The position numbers were made by a program, and so were the translations under genes. A stretch of DNA of 64,000 nt from Tetraselmis striata (taxonomy: Eukaryota; Chlorophyta; Chlorodendrophyceae; Chlorodendrales; Chlorodendraceae): NCBI GenBank assembly GCA_006384855.1, contig VCJN01002039.1, positions 248,001 through 312,000 of the forward strand, in the 5' to 3' direction. The number at the start of each line of letters is the position of its first letter. The stretch's first letter is position 1. Below the pieces are notes generated by a model. The model ran no database searches and was not told the DNA's origin. It saw only the letters and a list, made by a program, of their open reading frames with translations. Positions 35,801-48,500 of the stretch are shown piece by piece.

Positions 35801-38800
35801 TGATTTGAATTCGGTGTGAGTGTTTTATTCGGTTTTCTTAACTTTGTGACATGATGAGAATCGAAGCTGGCGTGAGTCATCTGGGAAGCATATTGGCGTC
35901 ACTCCCCAAAGCATCCAGTGGCTACCCCCCCCCCCCCCCCCCCCCCCCCCCTCTCCTGTGCTCACTGACTCTTCGACTGGAAAACCGCCCCCCACAAGGC
36001 ACAGCACCAGTGACGGCAACGGCAACGGCGGCAACATGCACACGGAGGCGCGGCGCGGCACGCTGCGCAACATCCATCTGCCGTCGCTGGAGCTGGGCAA
36101 GCCCCAGCGGCGCGGCGCCGGGCGGCAGCAGCATCTTTGCGGACCGGCACATCACGGCGGAGGAGGTGGGCCGCACGGGGCACCGCCACTCGCTGATGCG
36201 CGCCATCGAGGAGGGCCACGCGCTGGGCTACGACGGCCCGGAGGCGTACCTTGCCGCGCTGCCGGAGAGCTGCTCCCCGGGTGGGCTCCCCCGCATCAGC
36301 GGCATTCATTGGCACGATTATCATCCATTCCGATATCGGCCGCAAAAAACCCCAATCTGCTCACACAATCCACCGAAAGGGGATTCACCCCTCAATTCCC
36401 ACCATTCCCGCGGCCCATATTTTACTCCCACCCTATCCCTGAATGCTGACTCGGACCCGGATTGGGTTGTCTCCCTGCTCGCACTCACACCATCGGAATT
36501 CGACCGTGGTGAATCCAACACCACGAAGCCGTCATCACGCATCGACACCGAATTCATCTCTGATTCAGTTGCTCACGATGAATTCCGTTCAGACACGATT
36601 CAACCGTTAACTGAATCGCGTGAAAGAAGTGAACGTCTAACGTAAATTCGGTAATCAGTCCGATATTCTACATCTAATGGTAAACTCCAAATATCCGAGT
36701 CAAAAGTACTGCTAAAAAATGTTGGCCTATTCCTCAGAGTGAAATTCGAAGTTCTGTGTAGTTTCGCAATTTCTACTCTAACTTTATCCATCATTTCGCC
36801 GATTTAGCCTCCCCATCGACTGCTTTCTTGCGTATGTCTAAGCCAACCAATGTGGACTGAAATTTTGCCTGTCGGGAAGCGTTCGATACTCTTCGTCTGC
36901 GTTTGATTTCCGCACTTGTCTGACCAGACCGGAAATAGGCGTTCACCGTAGCGACAGATGCATTTAACGTGAGGCTAGCTGGAGTATTGTTGCAGGACCA
37001 GGGAGGAGGCCCTCAGCCGGTAGCGTACTGGGCGCGGAAACTGAATCCAGCCGAGCGTGGAAATACATGCTCTGCTCATGACGTAGAGGCTTTAGCCATC
37101 TTTGAATCTATTAAGCATTGGAGGTGTTACCTTGAAGGGCGCCGTCGACATCTTGTTTCGGATCAGGACACCTGCGGAATCTGCTGAGGCAACCAGTGTA
37201 ACGGATGAATGTCATATCGTTTCTGGGGTGAAAGAGGCTGACCCGTGTGAATGCGAGAGGGCCAGGAAAGCCCACAGGAACGATGTTGCGGCGGCACTGA
37301 CGGCCGCTCTGATGTCTGGCTGCCGCAGAGGAGGCGGCGACGCTGATGCTGGACGAGCTCAAGCAAGTGCGCGCGGGCGTACTCACGGGCTGGGCCTGCC
37401 TGCTGTGGGTGGCTCGCCACGCCAACGGGCAGCTGGCGCAGGTTGCCCCCCCCCCCCCTCCCCCCTCTCGTGCCGTTCTAGTCCACTCCAATCAGCTCGG
37501 ACAACTTGAACCCGGACCAGCCCAACCCAATTCTTAACGCCGAACCCATACTGTAGCGGCACAGACCAGGGGCTGCCGTCCTGCTCATGCACGGAAATTA
37601 CCCAGCCTCAATGCAGAGATCCAAATGGCGAAGAGAGAGGTGGCGGGAAAGAGGCTGCAACAGCTGCTTGACCGGCTACCCGCTGCGCTTCTGAACCCCC
37701 CCCCCCCCCCCCCCCCCTTCCCCCCCCTTCTGTCAGGTCGGCGAGGCGGAGTGGCTGCGGCGCCGGCGCGCGGAGTGGGCGCCTTGGATCATGGACGCGT
37801 GCGTGTCACCCTGCGTCTCGCAGGTCCCTGTCGGCGTGCCCTCCGAGTGGCACAACGGCGCCATGGTGCCCCCCCCCCCCCCCCTCCGTGCTGAAGCAAC
37901 GCGGATGCAAGCTCCCCCATGCCATGGCGGCTGCTCGCTTGAGCAGTTCCGAGCAATGCTGTAGCTTCACTCAACTGCCCCCCGTGTACAGGACCGAGTG
38001 GCGCAGGAGAAGCTGGATACCGCCCGCGCCCCCAGCAACACGCTGACCATCCAGTACCACGACTCCAAGTCAGCGTACCGCCAGGAGCTGCGCCGCCTGG
38101 TGAACCTGCTGGAGCCGCGGCTGCAGGTTGCCCTGCTGCCCCCACCCCGCTGGCTATATTCGTCGCCCCCCCCCCCCCCCCCCCACCCTTCCTGCAGCAA
38201 TGCCCTTGACTACACGTCCACATGAAGTATCAGTGGGGATCGAGATCGCATGTATCAGGCAGATGAAGACCGGATCGTGAATTTACTCGTTTACAAGCAT
38301 GCACGTATCAGACGCATCGATGCTTAGACATATTGTTAATCGATGCATCAGGTGAATCACATAATGATCATCTGGATCCTGACAACCCGATGTATAATCA
38401 TCACAGGCATTGATCTTAATAGCTTTATTACGAGTGGATTCGGAAAAGGGCAGGTCTGATCTTGACTGTGTTCATTGGATATGGAATCTGTCACCTTCCC
38501 TGCACTTGATACAGTCGACCCTTATGCGGACGTGGGCGTGGTTGCAGGACGAGAGGATCTACGGGCGGCCGCATGCCAACCCCGTGATCCGCATCAACGC
38601 CAGCGGGGCCGCGGCCGTGGAGGTGCCGCTGCTGGCGCACGGCCGGCCCGCGACCCTCGCGCCTGTGCTCACCGCCAGCGGCAGGCCGCCGCGCAAGGTC
38701 CACGTCGCGGTCTTCGTGCACGGATTTCAGGTGCGCGCCGCCTTGTCGCACCCGGCAAGCACCGACGGCAACTCGGGACGAAGCTCGAGCATATCCGGCC

Positions 38801-41027
38801 CGCTGCTGTGCTCCTCCCGGTCGCTCAGCGACCAGCGGAGGTCGTCCTCTGAGCGCCGGCAGCTCAGCCCGCCTCCCCGCTTCCCGTCCTTGCCCCCGGG
38901 CTGCAGGGCCTCAGCACCGACCTGCGGCTGGTGCGCAACCACATGCAAGTGGGGCAGCCGCGGCTGGCGTGCCTGATGAGCAAGGCCAATGAGGGCAAGA
39001 CGCTGGACGGCATCGACGGCATGGGGGCGCGCCTGGCTGAGGAGGTGGCGGAGTACCTGGCGCAGTTCCACGACGCGGTGGTCCGGCGGCGCAAGGTACT
39101 CCGCCCCTCTCTCCTCAGGAGAACCCCCCCCCCCCCCCCCCCCTCCCTCTCTCCCTCCTTGTTGGAGACCATAAGCACTGCAGGGGCTGTTCACCCCATC
39201 AGCTTCATCGCTGTCCGATCACTTCATCGTCCTGCTGGCACCGGTACACGCACCAGCAGAGTCAGCGGCGATAATCATTCAAGACCCCCCCAGGGTGTTT
39301 GTGCCATTGCCCGTGTTGCGGTCATTGACACTGGCTGCGCCCTGAGGGTGTGGGTGTTGGCGCGGCAGATCCTGTGGAAGCTGAGCTTTGTGGGGCACTC
39401 CATCGGCAACCTGATCATCCGCGCCGCGCTGGAGCACCCGCGGCTGCAGCCGTACCACAGCTACCTGTGGTTCTACATGTCCATCAGCGGGCCGCACCTC
39501 GGCTACCTCTACTCCACCAACCGCCTCTTTGACGGCGGCCTGTGGGTGCTGAAGAACTGCAAGAACGTGCGCTGCCTGCACCAGCTCACCTTCACCGACG
39601 CGCCGCGCATGGAGGACTGCCTCCTGTACCGGCTGGCCATGCAGAGCGGGCTGTCCAAGTTCAAGCACGTCATCCTCTGCTCCTCCGTGCAGGACGGCTA
39701 CGTGCCGCTGCACTCGGCGCGCGTCGACAGCTGCCCCAGCGCCCTCAAGGTGGGCGCAGCCCGATGCCTACTACCGCCATGCTCGACATCCTTTTCCGCG
39801 CCCCTTCCTCTGCCAGCTGCCACGGTGGCGTGGTCCGGGTGGGGCGTGGCTCATGTTAGGTCGGATATAATGGAATGTGGACAGGTGATTCTGGAGCTGC
39901 GCGGTAAGGCGCTTATTCGGCCAGTCTCTCTAGCTTCGCCTCGAAATGATCACACTTCCCCATAACCGCCAATAGCCACGTTATTGCCGGGATACGGGCG
40001 GGGAGCTCGGTACCGGCCGCGATCGAGCGAGTCCATCATGGCGTCACGTGATGCGGCGCGAGCGCGGTGGGTTCAAGCTACCGTTCAGCCCATGACCAGC
40101 CTCGCCGGCCAGGAACCGACGCCCCATCCCGCCGATGCGTTGCCCAACGGGGTATTCGCGCCGGACCTGCAATCATGCCCCCGGCAAGGGTAGACCTGAC
40201 GTTAGTCAACCCGTGACCGCATTATTAAGCCGTGTCCGGGTCCTGAAAGACGCCATGCCGTACGCCCATCCCCGGTCTTTTCTCCCTGTCAGCGAAAATA
40301 CGGGGGATCCGGCGCCACCCTTCCACATTCACAATCTGGCAATTTCAGGACATACTGCCAGTGTCCCTGCAGCTGCCCTGGCGTCACTGCAACCGACTAA
40401 AGGCTGTTCAGCAATCCGCTTGGCCAGTTTCTCGCTCCCCCCCCCCCCCTGGAAGTAAGAGGTCGTGCCCGGCAGCTCCCCCGGCTGCTATGCTCAGTGC
40501 CTCCCCCCCCCCCCTGACTCCCCGACTCCCCGCCCTGCCGTGCGCCCCGGGCAGGATAAGCGCAAGGGCAAGCAGTACGTGAGCATGGTGGAGGCTCTGA
40601 CGTCCAAGCTGGGGAACGGGCCGCTGCAAACGCGGGTCACGCGCGTGGAGGTGGACTTTTGCCAGCAGGTGCGGGAGCCCCACCCCCACAGACGAATCCA
40701 AGGGGGGGTGTTGGGCGTTTCGACATCCCGGGTGTTGCTTTCCCAGGTTTGTCCCGTGCTTGTGCCGGAAGTAGTCATTCAGCGGTATCCCTTCAGATTT
40801 CCCCGGACATTTGGACAATGTGAGTGCGGAGACGTACTGGCCGCCCCACTGGTGTCCCCACTGCTGCGTCGCAGAGCAATAAAAAGTGGACGAGCGTGGA
40901 CTCGATGGTCGGGCGCAAGGCGCATATAGACTTCATCGAGTCGGACCTGTGGATGCGCTTCCTCATGTGGACCATCTTTCTCGAGCGGAAGCTGCTGGAG
41001 GAGGAGGGGCTCGAGGCCCGGCCCTGA
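32830..41027 (+). CDS. FAM135-like protein with DUF676 lipase/serine-hydrolase domain
   Basis: It matches the plant and animal FAM135 family, an N-terminal DUF3657-type region plus a C-terminal alpha/beta-hydrolase whose substrate is not firmly known. Exons: 32830-32975, 33109-33182, 33287-33411, 33681-33710, 33995-34059, 34223-34619, 34767-35332, 36005-36280, 37329-37441, 37737-37865, 37992-38126, 38548-38730, 38907-39095, 39369-39749, 40555-40668, 40875-41027; about 1,024 residues. Key stretches: EVCVVFHEFLNIDLHSQGWY at the N-terminus, WEIEEAQKSFRTRVFQIRYC, then VHVAVFVHGFQ (oxyanion strand), FVGHSIGNLIIRAALEHP (nucleophile elbow G-H-S-x-G), SGPHLGYLYSTNRLFD, FTDAPRMEDCLLYRLA, SSVQDGYVPLHSARVD (probable Asp and His region) and the closing GRKAHIDFIESDLWMRFLMW. 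Introns after exon 8 are phase 0 and agree perfectly. Exon 8 enters in one frame and leaves in another, so one base is extra or two are missing around 36100-36135. The start ATG is the first in frame; an upstream exon is possible. Confidence 0.9.
34486..34530 (+). repeat. Gly-Glu codon repeat in exon 6 of the FAM135-like gene
   Basis: An imperfect hexamer tandem (GAGGGN) encoding alternating Glu-Gly for about 15 residues, an acidic low-complexity insert in the N-terminal half. The family has no such insert in general; probably a local expansion. Confidence 0.75.
35333..36004. other. Intron 7 of the FAM135-like gene
   Basis: 670 bases of intron, lower in GC than the exons, ending in a C run (about 35925-35951) shortly before the CACAG acceptor at 36004. 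No independent feature seen. Confidence 0.6.
36840..37190 (+). mobile_element. Ty3/gypsy-type LTR retrotransposon fossil (RT/RNase H junction piece)
   Basis: It lies in the intron between exons 8 and 9 of the FAM135-like gene, same strand. The translated piece QPVAYWARKLNPAERGNTCS followed by EALAIFESIKHWRCYLEG is the standard RNase H segment of Ty3/gypsy polyproteins. It is a short broken fragment with no recognisable ends, so it is old. Confidence 0.7.
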
Positions 41028-41130
41028 CCGTGCGGCTTGCTCGTGGAGAGGACGTGCGCTGGAACGTGAAACTTGCATCAGCCGCGAGAAAAAAGTTAGT
41101 TAATAAGAAACATATTTAAATTTGTCATGT

Positions 41131-41428
41131 GGTGCTCTCACCGCTACCACCTTAACCACGCTGGTCCGCAGTATCATATTAGTGCCCCCCCCCCCCCCCC
41201 TGTGCAAAGCGAGAAAAACTTTACTTATCAGGAAATATATAAATATCAGAGTGCACCAAGAAAACTTCACGGATAACCCCTGCTCTCACCGCTACTGCCT
41301 TAACCACGCTTTGGGTTCCCTATATTATATTAATGCCCCCCCCCCCCCCCCCCCCCCCCCCACCCCCTGCAAAGCGAGAAAAACTTTACTTATTCGGAAA
41401 TATAAATATATGAATATACGGATAACCC
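41131..41428 (+). repeat. Tandem duplication (~150 bp x 2)
   Basis: Copies at about 41131-41279 and 41284-41428 share CTCACCGCTAC, CTTAACCACGCT, a C run, and CAAAGCGAGAAAAACTTTAC, and both end in ACGGATAACCCC. They differ in C-run length and a few indels. Confidence 0.8.
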
Positions 41429-41991
41429 CACAAAGTGCTGCAAAATAACACTTCATGATTTTCTGCTGGCGGGCCAGCGATCGTACCAAAATATTCCGTG
41501 GGGATCCGTGAATTGTTCGTCGTGTATTCTGATATTTAATTACATAGTAGCGCTATTACTTTTACGGTACTGGTGTACCATTCCTCCACATATTGTCATT
41601 TGCTTTGATGATGGAATAATCCATCTCAACAGTCTGTTAGGATGGAAGTGCCGCAATCAAAAATATAATAACAGAAAATATCTTGATAATTTGCCTTTTC
41701 TAGACAGAAAACTGACAGATATATCTTACCCATAGTCGTATTGCAAATTGATTTCGGATAGCACTAAGGACATTATTTTTGGATTGTGTATTGGCCATAG
41801 AAAATTTCGGGAAAATTTACGTACATTGTTTCAAAATAACTAGCAACACAGGAATGCGTACCGATGCACAATGATAACATAGCGAGTAGTATTAGTACTC
41901 GAGTAATCAGATTTATATTATCGCAACACTATAAAAGGGTGGCAACTGTAAACAACAAGGCCAGGCACCGCCGTTGAAACTATTCGCGTTA
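41429..41991. other. No gene seen, AT-rich
   Basis: 3' side of the FAM135-like gene. AT-rich with no recognisable coding or RNA feature. No close TGTAA follows the gene's stop, so the 3' end of the transcript is not placed. Confidence 0.45.
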
Positions 41992-41994
41992 GTA

Positions 41995-42030
<36 letters not shown>
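41992..42030 (+). repeat. (GT)n microsatellite
   Basis: GTATGTATG followed by an uninterrupted TG run of about 16 units. Confidence 0.92.
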
Positions 42031-42031
<1 letters not shown>

Positions 42032-42536
42032 ATTTTGGATATCTTATTATTTACCGCCATGTACCTAGGTACTCGCACCTATTAGCAAGGGCGGAGTGGG
42101 ACACATGAGGTACTGGTAGCAATATTCAGTGAAATTGGTCCATGCTAACATTCCCTGACACATGATACAATGCACGTGCGGGCGGTACGAGCTTGGGCCC
42201 GCCCCTGCAGACGTCTTACTTCATCCTGGTGAACAACGATTTTATGGTTTTAGCAGGTAACACAACCAGGCTTTTATTAATGCCCCCCCCCCCCCCCCCC
42301 CAGGAGTCGTTGCTTTGACAGTGACACGCGTAGATTTCAGTATAGACACAAACATCACTTTGCAATGATAATGGTGTGTGTGGCTGTGCTTGCCTCTTCT
42401 AGTGAGGCATGCCAACGCATTATGGAGGGTGTGTGGTGCTTGTAGGCACAGGTATAAGCACAAATGCAGTCGCCTGGCATCAGCTGAAAAATTCAGTTGA
42501 ATCGGGAGAGAGCGGGGGGGGGGGGGGGGGGGTTGT

Positions 42537-43308
42537 CTAATGCAGCGTAGAAATAGGTGCAACGCACTGGCACGTGCAATAAGCTATGGTTGCGGGTATC
42601 GCCAGCAGGACATACCATTGATTACATAGACTCCGCCTTTGTGGCCTTGGCCCACTTTGGCGGCGGGCCTCGCGCGCAGCCTCCTTGGCCTTTTCATTGG
42701 CCTTATTAGACATCCTGAGCGGGAACCTGTATCCCTCCTCCAGGCACTGCTCACACACGAGCAGCTCCTGCCATACTCGGCCAGCTCCTCATCCGGGACA
42801 CCGGACACGTGGCTAGCGCCTGCACCGATGCTGCTGCACAAAGTCTGGTCACACCACCACGCCCCGGTGCCATTCTTGTGGCGCTTGGCGTGTTACCGTC
42901 GCTCAGCACTCCCAGCCAACGAAGGCGTAGTACACGCCGTGGAAGGGGTGGTCCTCAGGGAGAGGTATGCCCTCCACGGACAAAGTCCCCTCCATCCAGG
43001 GCCTCCGCCAACATCTGATCTCTGGCAAAGGTCGGGAAGTCCCTCATGTCCTGGGCAGAGGCGGGCGGCTCCTCCTCAGGAGTTGGCGGGTGCATGCCGC
43101 CAGAGGCTCTACTCCCCGAGTACACCACCCGGGGCTTGCAGTCCTTGCACTGCACCACGCCGCGTGCTCTGCCGAGGTGAAACTCGCCGCCCGCGCCAGC
43201 CACCATGGGTTGTGCATTGCCAAGCAATATGGCGGCCGCGGCCCCCTCCATGGCATTGCGCTTCCGCTCCCTGGTCGCCTTGCCACTCTTGGTACTGCCC
43301 CCCTGCAT
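42537..43308 (-). CDS. Unrecognised minus-strand coding candidate
   Basis: Two minus-strand frames look more protein-like than their surroundings. 43308-42955 contains KATRERKRNAMEGAAAAILL, CKDCKPRVVYSGS and a proline/acidic stretch PPTPEEEPPASAQDMRDFPT. 42758-42537 contains CEQCLEEGYRFPLRM and a charged helix NEKAKEAAREARRQ. The two CxxC pairs (CKDC, CEQC) could belong to one zinc-binding module with an intron between the frames, but I recognise no family. It may be a host gene fragment or a decayed transposon protein. Start, splice sites and end are not established. Confidence 0.3.
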
Positions 43309-45568
43309 CTTGGCATGCTTCCTGTTCGCCTCCCTAGCATGCTAGCCCGGCTGGTGGTGAGGGTTGAAAGCATGGGGCACAGCGGCGCTCAGGCCCGGGT
43401 CGATCTCCGTATGCCAGAGGCGGCGGAGCTACATGTCCTAGCGCTTCCCGGAGTGTAGTACCGCCGGGAGGTATATATGCTACTGGAACGATACGCGGAA
43501 GCAAGTAAGGCAACGTCGGCACCTGGCCACCAGCCACTACTAGCCTTACACTCATCTTACCCGCTGCCGAGCTGTGACACAGCAATCGGAGTGTACTAGT
43601 ACGCACCTACAAGTAGTGGATGCTAGGGATGGCATCTGCTGCGTCCGGTCGTTCGTACGAGCACTCGCGAGAAGTACAAAAGCGCGGACAACAACTTGTA
43701 GGATGATGAGGCTTGGAGGGTGTGCTCGCTGGCTACCTTGGGTTCCCGTCGGAGCCCTAGGTTGATATGTGGTTATTGTCCGGAGGGACTGCGCAGCGTA
43801 CGGTCAACCTCAATCAAATTTCGCTGTGGTTGACAAATGGCGCATGATTATACTAGGGGCATGGTTCCAGCCAGCAAGTGAGCGCCCGTGGCGTCATGGG
43901 CGAGAGAGTACACCCTGATCCTAGGTTATTCATTAATGCCCTATGGGCCTCGGCGTTTCATCCCGTTGCCATTGCCATTAACTTCAAACATCCCACGACA
44001 TCATGCACCAGATTGGGTTATTGACAAAGTGTTCATAAACTCTACCTATGCTGCACCGCGCCTTTCACATGTGATGCATGCTGGGACCTTGAAGTAAAAC
44101 CTTGCACCCAAGTCCGCTATGCTATTCCGTCAGGAGTTTAGAGGCACCGTGGGTTGCATGCCCTGCCAGCATTTCATTATGGGTGACAGCATCGGCATGC
44201 GATCGCTCATGGCAAGAAACCAAAGACGGCGCATTTGTGGTGTAGAGACATGCGGCAGAGTGACCAGTCTGGCGCCGCACTTTTCTGCAGCCGCACTTTG
44301 CTCTAGTTTTGGTATCAACTGACATGGCGTGCGTTTATGAATATGAGAAAAACATGATATACATAATTGCATGAATGTGGCGCACGTTTACGGCACCGCG
44401 TCAAAAGCCGGCTCGTTTATTCTCGTGGACGACAGCAAGCAGGAAGGGGCCGCTCTTCTCTGCAGTGGCCTGCCTGCGGGGCGGTAGCGCAGCCTGTAGG
44501 CGGTAAAATGGGCAATGTACACTGCAGTTCCAACTCCCTGCCGTGGGATGATGTTACTTGTAGGGCAGGATGAGGCGGCGGCCCTAGCACGGGCAAAACT
44601 TCCGCGCTGAGGGGAAAGAACCTTCAGATACCTTCTCACGCTATCTCAGGTTTTGTGATGTCACCACGTCTCAACTCTCCTCGTGGTCGGGTGCGGTTTC
44701 TGCTCGCGAAGGTGCTGCTTCACACGGCCCTAGCCTCATGTCATCATGCGGCGGCAACTGCCACTCCCCTTGGGTAGGATTTGACCAAACTCCGGTGCAC
44801 ACCCTGCTGAGGCATCAATACCCTAGGGCCACCACGGCGACAAGGTCTCCTGGCCCTGATCGCCTGACCTGTCCACCAAGCGCCAGCGCCACGTATAGCC
44901 CAGGACCGTTACACTGGGACATGTGGTCCTGGCGGGAGTGTGTTGTCGGACCTGGGCCTCTAGATACCTTCGCTTTGAGACTAACCTTCGGATAGTGACA
45001 ACGCCCTCGGTTGCAGAGATGGTCATGCGGTGGCACATGCGCTAGTCGCAAAACGAGAAATAGCCGCATGCCAAATATGCTACGTACGAATGGAGATTGG
45101 AGATGGAGGAATGACGGAGGAAGTAGCCCTAGCGACGGCATCAAGCACCACGACACTTTCAGACACCAAGCCGGAAGAAATGCCCTCAAGGGGGTACATG
45201 ATTTAACTAATGTTTTGAAACTATCCATCGCTCTATCGCCGATTAAGCATTTCAGCCTCACCCGTCTCGTCAGCCACCGCAAAACCCACAACAAATACGG
45301 AGGTGTGGTGGGAAGAGACGCTGGCCATGAGAGACGAAACTACTTGCGCACGACATCATGTGGTGTAATTGAGTCGGCTGGTGGGCTGGGTACATCACCC
45401 GCATTAGACACCTGCAGTGCTGCCATCGAGCGATGCCCTCGCACATCACCTCCATATCCCCCCAATGTCGCTCTCTAGCGCTACCGGACAAAGGCCTATC
45501 TCGGCGTCAAGTGCTGCTTGTGTACCTTGTACAGCCTTCCGCGCCCCACAACAAGGCTCGTCGGAATG
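43309..45568. other. No gene seen
   Basis: About 2.2 kb with short frames on both strands, none recognisable. It ends at the left edge of the 60-bp minisatellite. Confidence 0.4.
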
Positions 45569-48500
45569 CGATTGCTGCCCCGAGCGCTTGGCAAGGTCCA
45601 TATGGACATCATGGACAAGATCTGGGACGATTGCTGCCCCGAGCGCTTGGCAAAAGGTCCATGTGGACATCACGAACATGATCTGGGATGATGGCTGCCC
45701 CGAGCGCCTGGCAAAAGGTCCATGTGGACATCACGAACAAGATCTGGGACGATTGCTGCCCCGAGCGCTTGGCAAGGTCCATGTGAACATCATGGACAAG
45801 ATCTGGGACGATTGCTGCCCCGAGCGCTTGGCAAAGGTCCATGTGGACATCATGGACAAGATCTGGGACAATTGCTGCCCCGAGCGCTTGGCAAAGGTCC
45901 ATGTGAACATCATGGACAAGATCTGGGACGATTGCTGCCCCGAGCGCTTGGCAAAGGTCCATGTGGACATCATGGACAAGATCTGGGACGATTGCTGCCC
46001 CGAGCGCTTGGCAAGGTCCATGTGAACATCATGGACAAGATCTGGGACGATTGCTGCCCCGAGCGCTTGGCAAAGGTCCATGTGGACATCATGGACATGA
46101 TCTGGGACAATTGCTGCCCCGAGCGCTTGGCAAAAGGTCCATGTGGACATCACGAACAAGATCTGGGACGATGGCTGCCCCGAGCGCCTGGCAAAAGGTC
46201 CATGTGGACATCACGAACAAGATCTGGGACGATTGCTGCCCCGAGCGCTTGGCAAGGTCCATGTGGACATCATGGACAAGATATGGGACGATTGCTGCCC
46301 CGAGCGCTTGGCAAAGGTCCATGTGGACATCATGGACAATATCTGGGACGATTGCTGCCCCGAGCGCTTGGCAAGGTCCATGTGGACATCATGGACAAGA
46401 TATGGGACGATTGCTGCCCCGAGCGCTTGGCAAAGGTCCATGTGGACATCATGGACAATATCTGGGACGATTGCTGCCCCGAGCGCTTGGCAAGGTCCAT
46501 GTGGACATCATGGACAAGATCTGGGACGATTGCTGCCCCGAGCGCTTGGCAAAGGTCCATGTGGACATCATGGACAATATCTGGGACAATTGCTGCCTCG
46601 AGCGCTTGGCAAAAGGTCCATGTGGACATCACGAACAAGATCTGGGACGATGGCTGCCCCAAGCGCCTGGCAAAAGGTCCATGTGGACATCACGAACAAG
46701 ATCTGGGACGATGGCTGCCCCGAGTGCCTGGCAAAAGGTCCATGTGGACATCACGAACAAGATCTGGGACGGTTGCTGCCCCGAGCGCTTGGCAACGGTC
46801 CATGTGGACATCATGGACAATATCTGGGACGGTTGCTGCCCCGAGCGCTTGGCAAAGGTCCATGTGGACATCATGGACAAGATATGGGACGATTGCTGCC
46901 CCGAGCGCTTGGCAAAGGTCCATGTGGACATCATGGACAAGATATGGGACGATTGCTGCCCCGAGCGCTTGGCAAAGGTCCATGTGGACATCATGGACAA
47001 GATCTGGGGCGATTGCTGCCCCGAGCGCTTGGCAACGGTCCATGTGGACATCATGGACAAGATATGGGACGATTGCTGCCCCGAGCGCTTGGCAAAGGTC
47101 CATGTGGACATCATGGACAAGATATGGGACGATTGCTGCCCCGAGCGCTTGGCAAAGGTCCATGTGGACATCATGGACAAGATCTGGGACGATTGCTGCC
47201 CCGAGCGCTTGGCAAAGGTCCATGTGGACATCATGGACAAGATCTGGGACGATTGCTGCCCCGAGCGCTTGGCAAAGGTCCATGTGGACATCATGGACAT
47301 GATCTGGGACGATTGCTGCCCCGAGCGCTTGGCAAAGGTCCATGTGGACATCATGGACAAGATCTGGGACGATTGCTGCCCCGAGCGCTTGGCAAAGGTC
47401 CATGTGGACATCATGGACAAGATCTGGGACGATTGCTGCCCCGAGCGCTTGGCAAAGGTCCATGTGGACATCATGGACAAGATCTGGGACGATTGCTGCC
47501 CCGAGCGCTTGGCAAAGGTCCATGTGGACATCATGGACAAGATCTGGGACGATTGCTGCCCCGAGCGCTTGGCAAAGGTCCATGTGGACATCATGGACAA
47601 TGATCTGGGGACGATTGCTGCCCCGAGCGCTTGGCAAAGGTCCATGTGGACATCATGGACATGATCTGGGACGGTTGCTGCCCCGAGCGCTTGGCAACGG
47701 TCCATGTGGACATCATGGACAAGATCTGAGACGATTGCTGCCCCGAGCGCTTGGCAAAGGTCCATGTGGACATCATGGACATGATCTGGGACGATTGCTG
47801 CCCCGAGCGCTTGGCAAAGGTCCATGTGGACATCATGGACAAGATCTGGGACGATTGCTGCCCCGAGCGCTTGGCAAAGGTCCATGTGGACATCATGGAC
47901 AAGATCTGGGACGATTGCTGCCCCGAGCGCTTGGCAAGGTCCATGTGGACATCATGGACAAGATCTGGGACGATTGCTGCCCCGAGCGCTTGGCAAAGGT
48001 CCATGTGGACATCATGGACATGATCTGGGACGGTTGCTGCCCCGAGCGCTTGGCAACGGTCCATGTGGACATCATGGACAAGATCTGGGACGATTGCTGC
48101 CCCGAGCGCTTGGCAAAGGTCCATGTGGACATCATGGACAAGATCTGGGACGATTGCTGCCCCGAGCGCTTGGCAAAGGTCCATGTGGACATCATGGACA
48201 TGATCTGGGACGATTGCTGCCCCGAGCGCTTGGCAACGGTCCATGTGGACATCATGGACAATGATCTGGGACGATTGCTGCCCCGAGCGCTTGGCAAAGG
48301 TCCATGTGGACATCATGGACAAGATCTGGGACGATTGCTGCCCCGAGCGCTTGGCAAAGGTCCATGTGGACATCATGGACATGATCTGGGGCGATTGCTG
48401 CCCCGAGCGCTTGGCAACGGTCCATGTGGACATCATGGACAAGATATGGGACGATTGCTGCCCCGAGCGCTTGGCAAAGGTCCATGTGGACATCATGGAC

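Noticed and set aside
44815-45294. 159-codon minus-strand frame
   Set aside because: No domain, no family resemblance, and competing frames on the other strand.
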